This document shows, in pieces, positions 1-8,687 of a stretch of 21,777 nucleotides of DNA (position 1 is the stretch's first letter; every line of letters begins with the position of its first letter). Made by a program: the position numbers and the translations under genes. A model generated the notes under the pieces. The model was given only the letters and a program-made list of their open reading frames with translations. It ran no database searches and had not been told where the DNA came from. The DNA comes from Bryobacterales bacterium. GTDB lineage: Bacteria > Acidobacteriota > Terriglobia > Bryobacterales > Bryobacteraceae. The DNA is taken from NCBI GenBank assembly GCA_016789785.1, contig JAEUQE010000147.1, positions 1-21,777 on the forward strand. The letters run 5' to 3'.

Positions 1-236
1 TCGCGGGATTGGTCCCGGCAGTAGTTGCACGTCTCTCCGTCGGAGATGTTGTTGCAGACGGTACAGATGCCGAGTTTATCCTTCACGTCAAGGACGGCTT
101 GGGAGAGCCGCTCGGCGTCTTCGCGTTTCGCACGCAACAAGTGGAATGCGATGCGCTGCGCGGATTTTTGCCCGATGCCTGGAAGTCGGCGGAACTCCTG
201 AATCAAGCGCGCCAGTGGCTCAGCGAAGTCGGACAT
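1..236 (-). CDS. recR: Recombination mediator RecR, N-terminal part (cut by window start)
   Basis: The visible 78 residues match the N terminus of RecR, which acts with RecF and RecO to load RecA on gapped DNA. They begin [20 protein letters not shown] and continue into the helix-hairpin-helix stretch [16 protein letters not shown] zinc-binding CTVC...CNYC cysteine cluster follows at about residues 59-73. The Toprim domain would lie beyond the window edge. The ATG at 236 sits 12 bases after the ybaB stop, so the gene is probably co-transcribed with dnaX and ybaB, the usual dnaX-ybaB-recR order. The start is supported by homology; the ribosome-binding site is weak. Identification is secure; only the 3' end is missing. 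Confidence 0.95.
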   Translation of the reverse strand, partial: MSDFAEPLARLIQEFRRLPGIGQKSAQRIAFHLLRAKREDAERLSQAVLDVKDKLGICTVCNNISDGETCNYCRDQSR

Positions 237-248
237 GATGGGACTCGA

Positions 249-566
249 CTAGAACATCCCGGGAGGAAGACCCATGCCGCCCAGCGACTTCTTCACTTCC
301 TCATCCACCTTACGCGCGGCTTCATTGCAAGCGGCAAGCACCAGATCCTGCAGCATTTCCGCATCGCCCGCGGCTTCCTGATCGATCTTCACTCCGGTGA
401 CGTGCTTCTGGCCATCCATGGTGATCACTACCATTCCACCGCCGGCAGTGCCCTCCACGCGGACCTTCGCGATCTCCTCCTGCAAGCGCGCCTGCATCTG
501 CTGCGCCTGCTTCATCATTGCCTGCATGTTGCCCATGCCACCACCACCACCACCGGGGAATTTCAT
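249..566 (-). CDS. ybaB: YbaB/EbfC family nucleoid-associated DNA-binding protein
   Basis: This 105-residue protein matches the YbaB/EbfC family, small dimeric DNA-binding proteins usually encoded between dnaX and recR. After a glycine-rich start ([14 protein letters not shown]) comes the family helix with [18 protein letters not shown]. It is followed by the beta-hairpin region with [19 protein letters not shown] and the C-terminal helix [18 protein letters not shown]. Its ATG overlaps the dnaX stop in an ATGA arrangement (563-566), which implies translational coupling. The N-terminal polyglycine is encoded by a run of GGT codons (the CCA repeat at about 539-556 on the plus strand) and could vary in length by slippage. 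The exact biological role of the family is not settled. Confidence 0.93.
   Translation of the reverse strand: MKFPGGGGGGMGNMQAMMKQAQQMQARLQEEIAKVRVEGTAGGGMVVITMDGQKHVTGVKIDQEAAGDAEMLQDLVLAACNEAARKVDEEVKKSLGGMGLPPGMF
539..556. repeat. Short CCA/TGG trinucleotide run within ybaB
   Basis: About six consecutive CCA triplets on the plus strand, read as GGT codons on the minus strand, encode the polyglycine at the N terminus of YbaB. The run is a simple in-frame microsatellite, so copy changes would alter glycine number without shifting the frame. Confidence 0.7.
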
Positions 567-2281
567 GATGACTCCTTCAGGTTTCGAACTGTTCGCACTT
601 CGCTGCCGGGGAACAACTCACGATAACGCTGTACTTCCGGATTCTCAAGCGCCCGGCGGGTAGCCTCGTCGTCTTTCGATCGCGGATCGGCGCCGGCCGC
701 TGGCGTTGACGCCGCTGCGACTTCGCCGAGTCGCACGGTGATCTTCATGGCTTTTCCGAGGACGCTCTCTACCACCTTGGCCAGATCGCCGGATCGCAAC
801 GCCATGCCGAATTCTTTCGCTGCCGTGAACTCCAGCTCACCTGGCTTCTCTTTCAGCTCCGAGTGCTCCACCGCATCGGCGATGAACGACATTCCGCGTT
901 CGTTCAAGGCATCGAGCAAACGCGATCGCAGATCGCCAGGCGCAGGTTTCGAGACGGCTGGGGCTGAGGAATCGGGCACGGCTGCCTGAGGTGCAGCTAC
1001 TTGAGGCGCGGGTGCTTGAGATGCCGTAGCCTTTTGTGCCGGCGCCGCTGACTGAGTTCCGGCGGAGGCCGATGGCGCGGTGAACTTCGCAACCGCGGGC
1101 TTGGCGGTCACTCCGGCTGCAGCCGCAGTCCTTGATTCCGCGCCGGGCACACCTACGGGAGCACCTCCCGCGATCAACTCCTCAATGGATCGCAATCGCC
1201 CCGCATGGACCAACCGCACCAGTCCGAGTTCCAGATGCATGCGAGGCTGCAGCGAGTATTGCAGATCACGGAAGACCTCGAGCGACAGGTGAAGATAACG
1301 TGTCAGATCCTCTTCGCTGAACTGTTCCGCGAGTTTGCCCAACCGTTCGCGCTCGGCGTTTGACGCCGCAATCAGACGCGTTGCCGTTCCCGCGATTCGT
1401 GCCACCAGCAGATTGCGGAAGAAGCGGCAAAGCTCTCTGCAGAAGTGCTGGAGGTTCTGACCTGTACGTTCCAACTCCTGCACGATATCCAGCATGCGGC
1501 CCGCGTCGCCTGCAAGCAGCGCCTCCGCCACTTGCTCCAGCGTCTGCATGGAGAAGCGGCCGAGCAACTGCCGCACATCCGCGGCCGCCAGCGTTTGTCC
1601 GCAGCACGCAATGGCCTGATCGAGCGCCGAAAGAGAATCCCGCACGCTACCTTCGCCTGCCAGCGTGATGATGGACAGTGCTTCGGGCTCGGCTTCAATG
1701 CCTTCCATGCCGCAGATCCGTTCCAGCAAACCGAGCAGCACATCGTAGTCGACCGAGCGAAAGCTGAACTGCTGGCAGCGCGATGCGATCGTATTCGGGA
1801 TCTTGTGCGACTCCGTGGTACACAGGATGAACACCACCCACTCCGGCGGTTCCTCCAGCGTCTTCAGCAGAGCGTTGAAAGCTTCGTTGGTGATCTGGTG
1901 GGCTTCGTCGATGATGAAGATCTTGAAGCGGTCGCGCGCCGGACGATAGCGCACGCTTTCCCGTAGTTCCCGCATCTCGTTGATGCCGCGATTCGAGGCG
2001 GCGTCGATTTCGATCACATCGGGAGAGTTGCCAAGCGCGATTTCCCGGCAGCTTGCGCAGTCTCCGCAGGGTGCGATGGTGGGACCTTTTTCGCAGTTCA
2101 GGCAGCGCGCGAAAATCCGCGCAACCGTCGTCTTGCCCGTCCCGCGCTGTCCGGAAAGGATGTAGCCGTGAGCAATGCGCTGCTGGCTGATCGCATTCTC
2201 AATGGTGGTTCGAACGTGCTCCTGACCGACGAGTTCGGTGAAGGTGCGAGGTCTATACTTGCGGGCGATGACCTGATACAT
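563..2281 (-). CDS. dnaX: DNA polymerase III subunit gamma/tau
   Basis: This is the clamp-loader ATPase of the replicative polymerase, 572 residues from the chosen start. It opens [20 protein letters not shown], the classic DnaX N terminus. It has a Walker A GQRGTGKT at residues 44-51 and zinc cysteines at about 63, 72, 75 and 78. Walker B is IFIIDEA at about 121-127, and the SRC motif is at about 167-169. The C-terminal third begins with a long Ala/Pro-rich linker (about residues 390-465), then a short tau-like domain. A longer reading from a GTG at 2332 is possible but would run through the SRP RNA, so the ATG at 2281 is preferred. No slippery frameshift site of the E. coli gamma type was seen near the expected position. 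Confidence 0.95.
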   Translation of the reverse strand: MYQVIARKYRPRTFTELVGQEHVRTTIENAISQQRIAHGYILSGQRGTGKTTVARIFARCLNCEKGPTIAPCGDCASCREIALGNSPDVIEIDAASNRGINEMRELRESVRYRPARDRFKIFIIDEAHQITNEAFNALLKTLEEPPEWVVFILCTTESHKIPNTIASRCQQFSFRSVDYDVLLGLLERICGMEGIEAEPEALSIITLAGEGSVRDSLSALDQAIACCGQTLAAADVRQLLGRFSMQTLEQVAEALLAGDAGRMLDIVQELERTGQNLQHFCRELCRFFRNLLVARIAGTATRLIAASNAERERLGKLAEQFSEEDLTRYLHLSLEVFRDLQYSLQPRMHLELGLVRLVHAGRLRSIEELIAGGAPVGVPGAESRTAAAAGVTAKPAVAKFTAPSASAGTQSAAPAQKATASQAPAPQVAAPQAAVPDSSAPAVSKPAPGDLRSRLLDALNERGMSFIADAVEHSELKEKPGELEFTAAKEFGMALRSGDLAKVVESVLGKAMKITVRLGEVAAASTPAAGADPRSKDDEATRRALENPEVQRYRELFPGSEVRTVRNLKESS

Positions 2282-2308
2282 GCGGGATGCGATTCGCGGG
2301 TATTGCCA

Positions 2309-2407
2309 GACCCCGGGTGATCCGCGGCACACAAGCTAAACCACTACCGTTGCTTCCTTCCGGACCTGGCGGGGTTTGCAGCCGCTCATTGCACGGAGCC
2401 CGGAGCC
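2309..2407 (-). ncRNA. ffs: Bacterial small signal recognition particle RNA (4.5S type)
   Basis: On the minus strand, positions about 2376-2350 read CCAGGTCCGGAAGGAAGC, the conserved apical-loop region of SRP RNA. Outside it the ends pair: CTCCGGG at 2405-2399 complements CCCGGGG at 2317-2311, closing a rod of about 95-99 nt. This fits the short 4.5S form without an Alu domain. The gene lies just upstream of dnaX on the same strand, as scr does in Bacillus, and ends about 28 bases before the dnaX ATG. Exact ends are approximate. A TAGCAT box at 2425-2420 could be its -10 element, but no convincing -35 was found. Confidence 0.93.
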
Positions 2408-2567
2408 TGACAATCTTCCATGCTACCACGGGTGCATGCCGCATTCATGCCAAATCCACGGCCCGCTCTGGTGCCGGTCCGGTCCGTTGTGGCGGTCAGG
2501 TCCGAACCCGTCCAGCCCGTGAGCCGGTTGGATGCTGGCGCGATTGTAATGAATTGCAGATTGAGCT

Positions 2568-2595
2568 TTGAAATCCGGTCCACTCGATGTATACT
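2568..2595 (+). promoter_or_regulatory. Sigma70-type promoter for the TonB-dependent receptor
   Basis: TTGAAA (2568-2573) and TATACT (2590-2595) are separated by 16 bases, close to the TTGACA/TATAAT consensus, and TG immediately precedes the -10 box. Transcription would start near 2602, giving a leader of about 110 nt before the receptor ATG at 2712. The leader contains small potential stems (CTTGG/CCAAG and GGCA/TGCC) but no riboswitch class I recognise. No start site is measured. Confidence 0.55.
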
Positions 2596-2711
2596 TGCCG
2601 CTACAGCAAATCCGAACCGGGTTCGTGCTTGGACGCAAGGCGGGCCAAGTGGAACTGGTGGCAGCCTGTCTGTGCCGCGGATTGGTTGACGATCAGTGTC
2701 TGGGGGATGGA

Positions 2712-5700
2712 ATGGCTACTACGCGCAAGTGGCTTCTTCTGATAGCGGCTAGCGTCTCTATCTGCGCCGCGCAATCAACTACACAAACCGTTTTGGGACT
2801 TGTCACGGACACCACAGGTGCCGTGATCACCGGAGCGAAAGTAACGCTCACAAATCTTGGCACCAGCGTCTCGACGTCGGTCATGACCAACGAAACCGGC
2901 AACTACACGTTCCCGCTGGTGCTGGTTGGCAACTACGATGTTCGCGTCGAGATGCAAGGCTTTAAGGCTGAAATCGCACGCAACGTGCGCGTGGAAACGG
3001 CCGCTCAGGTGCGTCAGGACTTCAAACTCGATATCGGCAACGTCACCGAGTCGATCGAAGTCGCGGCGAATGCGGCGCTGCTTGTCACGGAGAACGCAAC
3101 TGTCGGCGCGGTGATCGAGAACCGCCGCATTGTCGAGTTGCCGCTGAACGGACGCAACATGCAGAATCTGGCGGTCCTGGTGCCGGGCGTACAGTTCGGC
3201 ATTCGCACCGGCACGGCCGACGGCTCCGGTGGATTTCCAATTCCGGGCCAGGGCTTTGCGGTGATCGCCAACGGCCAGCGCGAAACATCGCAAGTGGTTT
3301 CGCTCGATGGTGTGGACGCCAAGGATCCGCGCATTCACATTGCGAACTTCGTGCCATCCATTGAAGCAATCGAGGAATTCAAGATTCAGACCAATGCCTA
3401 CTCCGCCGAATACGGTTTTGGCAGCGGCGCACAGGTCACCATCACGATGAAGAGTGGCACCAACAACCTGCACGGTACCTTCTTCAACTTCCTCCGCAAC
3501 GACATCTTCGATGCCGAGAATTACTTTCTCAACTTCGAACTTGCGCCCGGCGCCACGCGTGCGAAGAAGAATGCGCTGCGCCAGAATCAGTTCGGCTTTG
3601 TTCTCAGCGGCCCGGTGCTGATTCCGAAGCTTTACAACGGCAAGAATAAAACGTTTTGGGCTGCCAATTGGGAAGCGCGGCGGACCCGCCAGGGTGTGGT
3701 GCAGACCGCGGCATGGCCGATTGACGAATTCCGCACCGGCAACTTCTCGCGTTTGCAGCGCGGCTACACGGCGAACAATCGCTTCGTGAATCCGATCATC
3801 GTTTATGATCCCGCCACGGGCACACCGTTCCCGAACAACACGATTCCCGCGTCGATGATTCATCCCGGCGCGCGCCGGGTGCTGGACACCTACGTGCCGC
3901 GTGCACAGTTCACCCAGCAGGATCCGCTGGACTTCACGGCTCGTGCGGCGGTGGCTCAGCCCGTGGACGTGAACACGTACTTCTTCCGTGTGGATCACAA
4001 CTTCTCGTTGAATGACCGCGTGTTCGCACGCCTGGCGCTCGACCGTTCGAATCTCACGCGCACGAACATCAATCCGAATCTGCCGGTGTTTGTGAACTCG
4101 AAGGTGTCCAACCTCGCCACGCAATGGATTCACACTTTCAGTCCCACGGTGATCAACGAACTGCGAGTCGGCTTCAACATCTCGGATGACCTGACCTCGA
4201 ATCCTCGCACCGACAATACTTCGTTCGATCAGGATGCTCTGGGCGTTGGGCAGTTTCGCATTCCAGGGGACAACAACCGGAAGCTGACTCCCCGCGAGCA
4301 TGGCATTCCCCAGTTCACAGGGTTGCCTTTCCCGCTGCAGGAACTCACCAACGGCAACGGCTACGACAACATGGACACCATTCAGCCTTCGAATCACATC
4401 TCCTGGTTCAAGGGCAAGCATTCGTTCAAGGCGGGCGCCGAGTACTATCGCGTGTCGATGGAGCGCGGTGCAGCCAATCTGGAAGAAGGCTTGCTTGGTT
4501 TCAATGCCAACGTCTGCGGCTACGCGTTCGCGTGTTTCCTGATGGGCCGTCCGTCCACAACCCAGACGCCTGAAGGTCTGCCGCTCACGTTCCCGCGTGC
4601 GAACCGGTTTGGCGCCTATTTTCACGACGACTGGAAGGTAAGTCCGAAACTCACGCTCAATCTCGGCCTTCGCTTTGACTACAACGGCTTCCCTCGCGAT
4701 GCCAAGGGCCTGTGGCGCACGCTCGATCTGCCGGGCTTCGGCACCAACATCGGACGCGGCAACGGCTACACGATTCCAGGCACCAATCAGGTGATCCCCA
4801 CCGTGTTCCCGCAGCGCGTCGACGAATCCGGCGCAGTGAAACTGACCCGCCAGCAGGTGAAGTTCTTCATGCCGCGCATCGGCATCGCCTATCGGCCGAC
4901 CGAGAAGTGGGTGATCCGCACGGGCGTGGGCTGGTTCGACATCATCCAACACGCCAACACGTTCACCATCTTCAACCTGATGCCGCCCAAGGCCGGCAGC
5001 CAGGTGTACAACGTCACGATGCAGGTACTGCCCACACAGCAACTGCCGAGTGACGGCCCCGGCGGCTCGTTCAACTTCACGCCGCAACGCTATGCTCCCG
5101 GGAGCAGCGTCCTTACGTTTGACGATCCGTTCCTCACGCGTACGACAGGGGCGGGTGTGATCCGTCCAGTCGACGTGCTCTTCGTTCCGCCCGACTACAA
5201 GGACGGCAACGTGTGGAAGTGGAGTTTTGACGTTCAGCGTGAACTGCCCTGGCAGACCGCCATCACCATCGGTTACGCGGGTTCCAAGAGTACCAACATC
5301 GGCAACTCGGTCATCAACTACAACGACCCGACACGGCTCAGCGCCGCCGCCGTTCAGCAGAATCGGCTCTATCCGCAGTTTTTTGATCCGGCACTTCCGC
5401 AACTCGGAGTGCAAGGGCTCGGACGCATCCGCTACATTGATTCCTTCGGCGAGTCCTTCTACCACGGCATGCAGTTGAAGGTGGACAAGCGGTCGAACAA
5501 AGGCCTCACGCTCGGCCTTTCCTACACCTACTCCAAGACACATGGCGACGGCGACAACGGCGGACAGGAAGGTATCAATCTGCAGAACCCGTTTGACCGG
5601 CGTGGATCGCGCGGCTTGGTGAGCTTCGACCAGACGCATAAGACCGTCGCGAACTTCGTTTGGGAATTGCCCGGGGCCAACTGGAAGGGAATTCAGGGTG

Positions 5701-6197
5701 TGGTGCTGGGAGGCTGGCAGGCCAACGGCATCGTCACCATCGGCAGTGGTTTCCCGTTCACCATCACACAGGGCGCGGGCGACATCGGCCTCTTCCTTTC
5801 GCCGGTGCGGCCCGACCTTGTCGGCACCGCGGAAATCGACAATCCGACGCGCCGGCAGTGGTTCAACACCCAGGCTTACCAGCGCGTGACGTGCCAGATT
5901 CCCGGCCGCCAGGACCTGTGCAAGTACGGCAGCGCCGGCAACAACCAGTTGCGTTCCATCGGCCAGCGCAACGTCGACTTCTCCATGTACAAGAACTTCC
6001 GGTTGACGGAGCGGTTCGGCCTGCAGTTCCGTTGGGAGGCGTTCAACTTCTTCAACAGTCCGTGGTTCGGTGCTCCCGGCGGCATCAGCTTCTCGAGCCC
6101 CTCGCAGATCACGCCCAACGGTACGCGTGACGGCGAGATTCGAGGCCTACGGACAGCCATGCGCATTCAGCAGTTCGGTTTGAAGCTTCGCTTCTAG
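2712..6197 (+). CDS. TonB-dependent receptor, Oar-like, with N-terminal carboxypeptidase-regulatory domain
   Basis: This is a 1161-residue outer-membrane protein. MATTRKWLLLIAASVSICAAQ is a good signal peptide. An immunoglobulin-like carboxypeptidase-regulatory domain covers about residues 22-118, with GLVTDTTGAVITGAKVTLTN and NETGNYTFPLVLVGNYDV. A plug region follows, with ELPLNGRNMQNLAVLVPGV typical of acidobacterial members. The rest is beta-barrel strands, ending in LKLRF with the C-terminal Phe used for barrel assembly. The frame is open upstream to 2568, but ATG 2712 fits the signal peptide and has a GGGGGATGGA Shine-Dalgarno-like stretch. Family members import large or complex substrates with TonB energy; the substrate cannot be told. 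No SusD-like partner is adjacent. A near-consensus promoter precedes it and a hairpin terminator follows. Confidence 0.92.
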   Translation: MATTRKWLLLIAASVSICAAQSTTQTVLGLVTDTTGAVITGAKVTLTNLGTSVSTSVMTNETGNYTFPLVLVGNYDVRVEMQGFKAEIARNVRVETAAQVRQDFKLDIGNVTESIEVAANAALLVTENATVGAVIENRRIVELPLNGRNMQNLAVLVPGVQFGIRTGTADGSGGFPIPGQGFAVIANGQRETSQVVSLDGVDAKDPRIHIANFVPSIEAIEEFKIQTNAYSAEYGFGSGAQVTITMKSGTNNLHGTFFNFLRNDIFDAENYFLNFELAPGATRAKKNALRQNQFGFVLSGPVLIPKLYNGKNKTFWAANWEARRTRQGVVQTAAWPIDEFRTGNFSRLQRGYTANNRFVNPIIVYDPATGTPFPNNTIPASMIHPGARRVLDTYVPRAQFTQQDPLDFTARAAVAQPVDVNTYFFRVDHNFSLNDRVFARLALDRSNLTRTNINPNLPVFVNSKVSNLATQWIHTFSPTVINELRVGFNISDDLTSNPRTDNTSFDQDALGVGQFRIPGDNNRKLTPREHGIPQFTGLPFPLQELTNGNGYDNMDTIQPSNHISWFKGKHSFKAGAEYYRVSMERGAANLEEGLLGFNANVCGYAFACFLMGRPSTTQTPEGLPLTFPRANRFGAYFHDDWKVSPKLTLNLGLRFDYNGFPRDAKGLWRTLDLPGFGTNIGRGNGYTIPGTNQVIPTVFPQRVDESGAVKLTRQQVKFFMPRIGIAYRPTEKWVIRTGVGWFDIIQHANTFTIFNLMPPKAGSQVYNVTMQVLPTQQLPSDGPGGSFNFTPQRYAPGSSVLTFDDPFLTRTTGAGVIRPVDVLFVPPDYKDGNVWKWSFDVQRELPWQTAITIGYAGSKSTNIGNSVINYNDPTRLSAAAVQQNRLYPQFFDPALPQLGVQGLGRIRYIDSFGESFYHGMQLKVDKRSNKGLTLGLSYTYSKTHGDGDNGGQEGINLQNPFDRRGSRGLVSFDQTHKTVANFVWELPGANWKGIQGVVLGGWQANGIVTIGSGFPFTITQGAGDIGLFLSPVRPDLVGTAEIDNPTRRQWFNTQAYQRVTCQIPGRQDLCKYGSAGNNQLRSIGQRNVDFSMYKNFRLTERFGLQFRWEAFNFFNSPWFGAPGGISFSSPSQITPNGTRDGEIRGLRTAMRIQQFGLKLRF

Positions 6198-6222
6198 CTA
6201 GCCGTTTCACAAACCCACTGGG

Positions 6223-6264
6223 AAACCGCCGCGGCCCCGTAACGGGTTCGCGGCGGTTTCGTTT
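6223..6264 (+). terminator. Intrinsic terminator after the TonB-dependent receptor
   Basis: An 11-bp perfect stem pairs AAACCGCCGCG (6223-6233) with CGCGGCGGTTT (6249-6259). A second small stem lies inside the loop (CCCG 6236-6239 with CGGG 6243-6246). A T-rich tail with TTTT follows at 6262-6265. It lies 25 bases after the stop codon and separates the receptor from the Uma2-family gene. Confidence 0.8.
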
Positions 6265-6291
6265 TCTGTGTACCCGGAGTAGGATCTCAGT

Positions 6292-6816
6292 ATGGAACAG
6301 CCGGCCCTGGTTTCCGTGTCGGAATACCTTCGGACCAGCTACGATCCCGATGTGGATTATGTAGAGGGTGTCCTTGAGGAACGAAACGCCGGTGAATTTG
6401 ATCACAGCGATCTACAGGGCGAACTTGTCGCATGGGTGCGCAGTCACTGCCGGCAGATTGGACTCAACGCCTTCCCGGAACTCCGCACGTTGATCCACCC
6501 AAATCGTTACCGCATCCCCGATGTGGTCATCCTGGAAGGCCGACGGCCAAAATCACGGATTCTCGAAACCGCGCCGTTAGTGGCGATTGAGATCCTCTCT
6601 CCCGAAGATCGTACCAGCCGCATGCAATCCCGCATCGACGACTATCTAAGCATCGGTACCCTCTACGTTTGGGTCATCGATCCGGAAACGCGGCGAGCCT
6701 GGGTGCATCGGGCCAACTCCATTGAAGAAGCAAAGGACGGCCTGCTGCACATCGAGAAGCCGGCGTGCACACTTCCGCTTCGTGAGATCTTCGCGCGCAT
6801 GGAGGAGTTGCGTTAG
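6292..6816 (+). CDS. Uma2 family (DUF820) PD-(D/E)XK nuclease-fold protein
   Basis: This 174-residue protein has the layout of the Uma2/DUF820 family. It shows VSVSEYL near the N terminus, DYVEGVLEER, then RIPDVVILEG with the PD aspartate at residue 77. VAIEILSPEDR has the acidic residue at 100, and the C-terminal YVWVIDPETRRAWVH follows. The family adopts a restriction-endonuclease-like fold; nuclease activity is predicted, and the physiological role is unknown. The helix after the acidic motif reads SRIDDYLSIG, with Arg (115) where many relatives have Lys, so catalytic competence is uncertain. The ATG at 6292 follows GGAGTAGGA. It stands alone between a terminator and a convergent amidase gene. 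Confidence 0.85.
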   Translation: MEQPALVSVSEYLRTSYDPDVDYVEGVLEERNAGEFDHSDLQGELVAWVRSHCRQIGLNAFPELRTLIHPNRYRIPDVVILEGRRPKSRILETAPLVAIEILSPEDRTSRMQSRIDDYLSIGTLYVWVIDPETRRAWVHRANSIEEAKDGLLHIEKPACTLPLREIFARMEELR

Positions 6817-6913
6817 ACCGCGTCAGACCCAATACTGTTCACTTTGCACTTTGGTGCTGAGCACGTCGCGTCCCGGCTCCTCGCGACGGAAGTTCCTGAG
6901 TCAGACCGCGCGC

Positions 6914-8563
6914 CTATTCGCTGCGCGACGTTCCCGCTTGCGCCACCTGGAAGTGGCTCAACGAATCAGCGTACGACGAAAGGCCCTTGAACAGTGCTTC
7001 GGCAAGCTTCTGGCGATACTCCGGCTTGCGCAGATTCTGCTCTTCCTTGGAGTTGCTGAGGAAGCCGATCTCAGCGAGGATGGACGGCATCGACGCGCCG
7101 ATCAGCACGATGAACGGTGCTTTCTTCACGCCCCGGTCGCGCCGCGCGCTTCCTTTGGCTCCCTGCTGAATGCTGAGCTGCGAAAGCGCGACCTGTACGC
7201 GCGTTGCGAACTCGCGCGACTCATCCACCTTGTCCTTCAGGGCAATCTTCTGCACAAGCTCGCGAAGTTCGTGAATGGACCGCTCCGAGGTGGCATTTTC
7301 GCGAGCGGCCACGTCGAGTGAAGTCTTCAGAGTGGTGAGACTCAAATAGTAAGTCTCAACACCCGTCACCGAACTGATCGGCGAAGAGTTCGCGTGCAGT
7401 GAAATGAAGAGGTCGGCCTTTTTGGCGTTCGCAATGCGGGTGCGCTCCTCGAGCGGGATGAAGGCGTCAGTGGTTCGTGTGTAGACAACTTCGCTTCCGA
7501 GCTGCTCTTCGATTAGTGCGCCGAGCCGCTTGGAAATGTCCAGCACCAGATCCTTCTCCAGCAAGCCTGTCACCCCCGCCGTGCCCTGATCGGTACCGCC
7601 GTGGCCCGGATCAATCACCACGCGGCGAACCTTCAGCCCCAGTGCGCGTGTGAGTGACCGGTCCCCATTGCTATTGCGCGTCGCAGGCTTGGCGACATTC
7701 GAATTGCTGGGTGCGGTTGCAGTCTCCTCGGCTTTGCGCTCGGAAGGTTCGGGCTTGATGTCTCTTGGCGGTTCCACGGGCCGGGGCGCTTCTGCTTTCG
7801 CCATGGCTTTCGGTGCCGGCGCTGACTTGACCGCGGCCAAGGTCACTGGCGGGCGCAACTTGGTGAGATCGGGCACAGCCCAGTAGGGCGCGTACCGAGG
7901 CTTGTGATTCCCACTCACGCGCGGCGCTTCCAAAAGTGTACGTTCCGGAGCGCGACTGCGGGGTGCTGCAGGCATCACGAACGTGCGGACGATTCTCTTC
8001 GGCTTCGCAGGTTCCACGGGCGGAGCGGCTACCGGTTCAGCCTTGGCCAACTCCGGTTCCTTCGTGGTCTCCTTCTCTGGCTCCACGCGCTTCACGCCCG
8101 TGCGGCTGTAGGTCGGCGAAACGGGAGGTGTCTGGCCCTTTGCACGAATCTCAATCAGTAGCTGATCCGGCCGGGACGACTGGGAAGCGTTGTACTCAAC
8201 CTCGCCCGCCTCCAAATCGATGACGATGCGTGTGACACCCGGCTGGGTTTCGGCAACACGAATCTGCTTCACTCGCGGATCGCCAACCGGAATGATATGC
8301 GTGCCCTTCTTCATGAACTGCGGGCGCACGGCGTCGAGGTCAAAGAAAATGCGAGGGGGATCGTTCAGCCGGTCCTTGCGGTAGGTGAAGGTTTCGTTGG
8401 TCTCAATCGCGATTCGCGTGTGATCCTCAAGAGACCAAAAACGCACGGCGGTGACGGCCAACTGCCCCGCGTCCGCTGGTGTACACAACACGAGCGTACC
8501 AGCCAGAGCCAACAGCCAGCCCGGCAGTACTAAGGCTTTCAGACCCCAGTTTCTACCACCCAT
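6914..8563 (-). CDS. N-acetylmuramoyl-L-alanine amidase with AMIN domain (AmiC-like)
   Basis: This 549-residue periplasmic cell-wall hydrolase cuts the amide bond between MurNAc and the stem peptide. A signal peptide or anchor covers about residues 8-33. An AMIN domain covers about 35-142. A Pro/Ala/Lys-rich linker of about 170 residues leads to an Amidase_3 domain starting VRRVVIDPGHGG. The zinc and catalytic residues appear present: His321, Glu336, His390 (SLHANSS) and Glu498 (SILAEIGFLSN). The frame is open to 8620, but the ATG at 8563 has a GGAG five bases upstream and begins the signal peptide. It follows the lytic transglycosylase gene on the same strand by about 124 bases. The long linker may let the catalytic domain reach the wall from a tethered AMIN domain. 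Confidence 0.92.
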   Translation of the reverse strand: MGGRNWGLKALVLPGWLLALAGTLVLCTPADAGQLAVTAVRFWSLEDHTRIAIETNETFTYRKDRLNDPPRIFFDLDAVRPQFMKKGTHIIPVGDPRVKQIRVAETQPGVTRIVIDLEAGEVEYNASQSSRPDQLLIEIRAKGQTPPVSPTYSRTGVKRVEPEKETTKEPELAKAEPVAAPPVEPAKPKRIVRTFVMPAAPRSRAPERTLLEAPRVSGNHKPRYAPYWAVPDLTKLRPPVTLAAVKSAPAPKAMAKAEAPRPVEPPRDIKPEPSERKAEETATAPSNSNVAKPATRNSNGDRSLTRALGLKVRRVVIDPGHGGTDQGTAGVTGLLEKDLVLDISKRLGALIEEQLGSEVVYTRTTDAFIPLEERTRIANAKKADLFISLHANSSPISSVTGVETYYLSLTTLKTSLDVAARENATSERSIHELRELVQKIALKDKVDESREFATRVQVALSQLSIQQGAKGSARRDRGVKKAPFIVLIGASMPSILAEIGFLSNSKEEQNLRKPEYRQKLAEALFKGLSSYADSLSHFQVAQAGTSRSE

Positions 8564-8687
8564 GCTTGCTCCAGTACTCGTCTCGATCTCACTGAACGGG
8601 ACAACGCCCGCAGTTTCCAAACGATCAAGTCCGCAGTCCGGCGGTACTGCCCGGCACCGAAGTTTTTATTCTACCTCAAGTTACGGT

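Noticed and set aside
9..626. A 205-codon plus-strand frame over recR and ybaB
   Set aside because: Both minus-strand genes are well-known families; the plus frame has no recognisable motif.
563..2281. A programmed frameshift in dnaX producing gamma
   Set aside because: The only A-run (in the codons for Cys-Glu-Lys-Gly near residue 63) is far too early, and no slippery heptamer was seen before the linker.
2602..2711. A riboswitch in the receptor leader
   Set aside because: Only short stems are visible, and no conserved core of a known class, such as the cobalamin or TPP elements, could be found.
2775..5639. A 954-codon open frame on the minus strand inside the TonB-dependent receptor
   Set aside because: It is antisense to a clearly recognised receptor. 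Its translation is rich in Arg, His and Val without any domain, as expected for an antisense frame in GC-rich coding DNA.
6817..6913. A terminator or small RNA between the Uma2 gene and the amidase
   Set aside because: No stem with a T tail was found, only scattered short repeats such as GTCAGACC.
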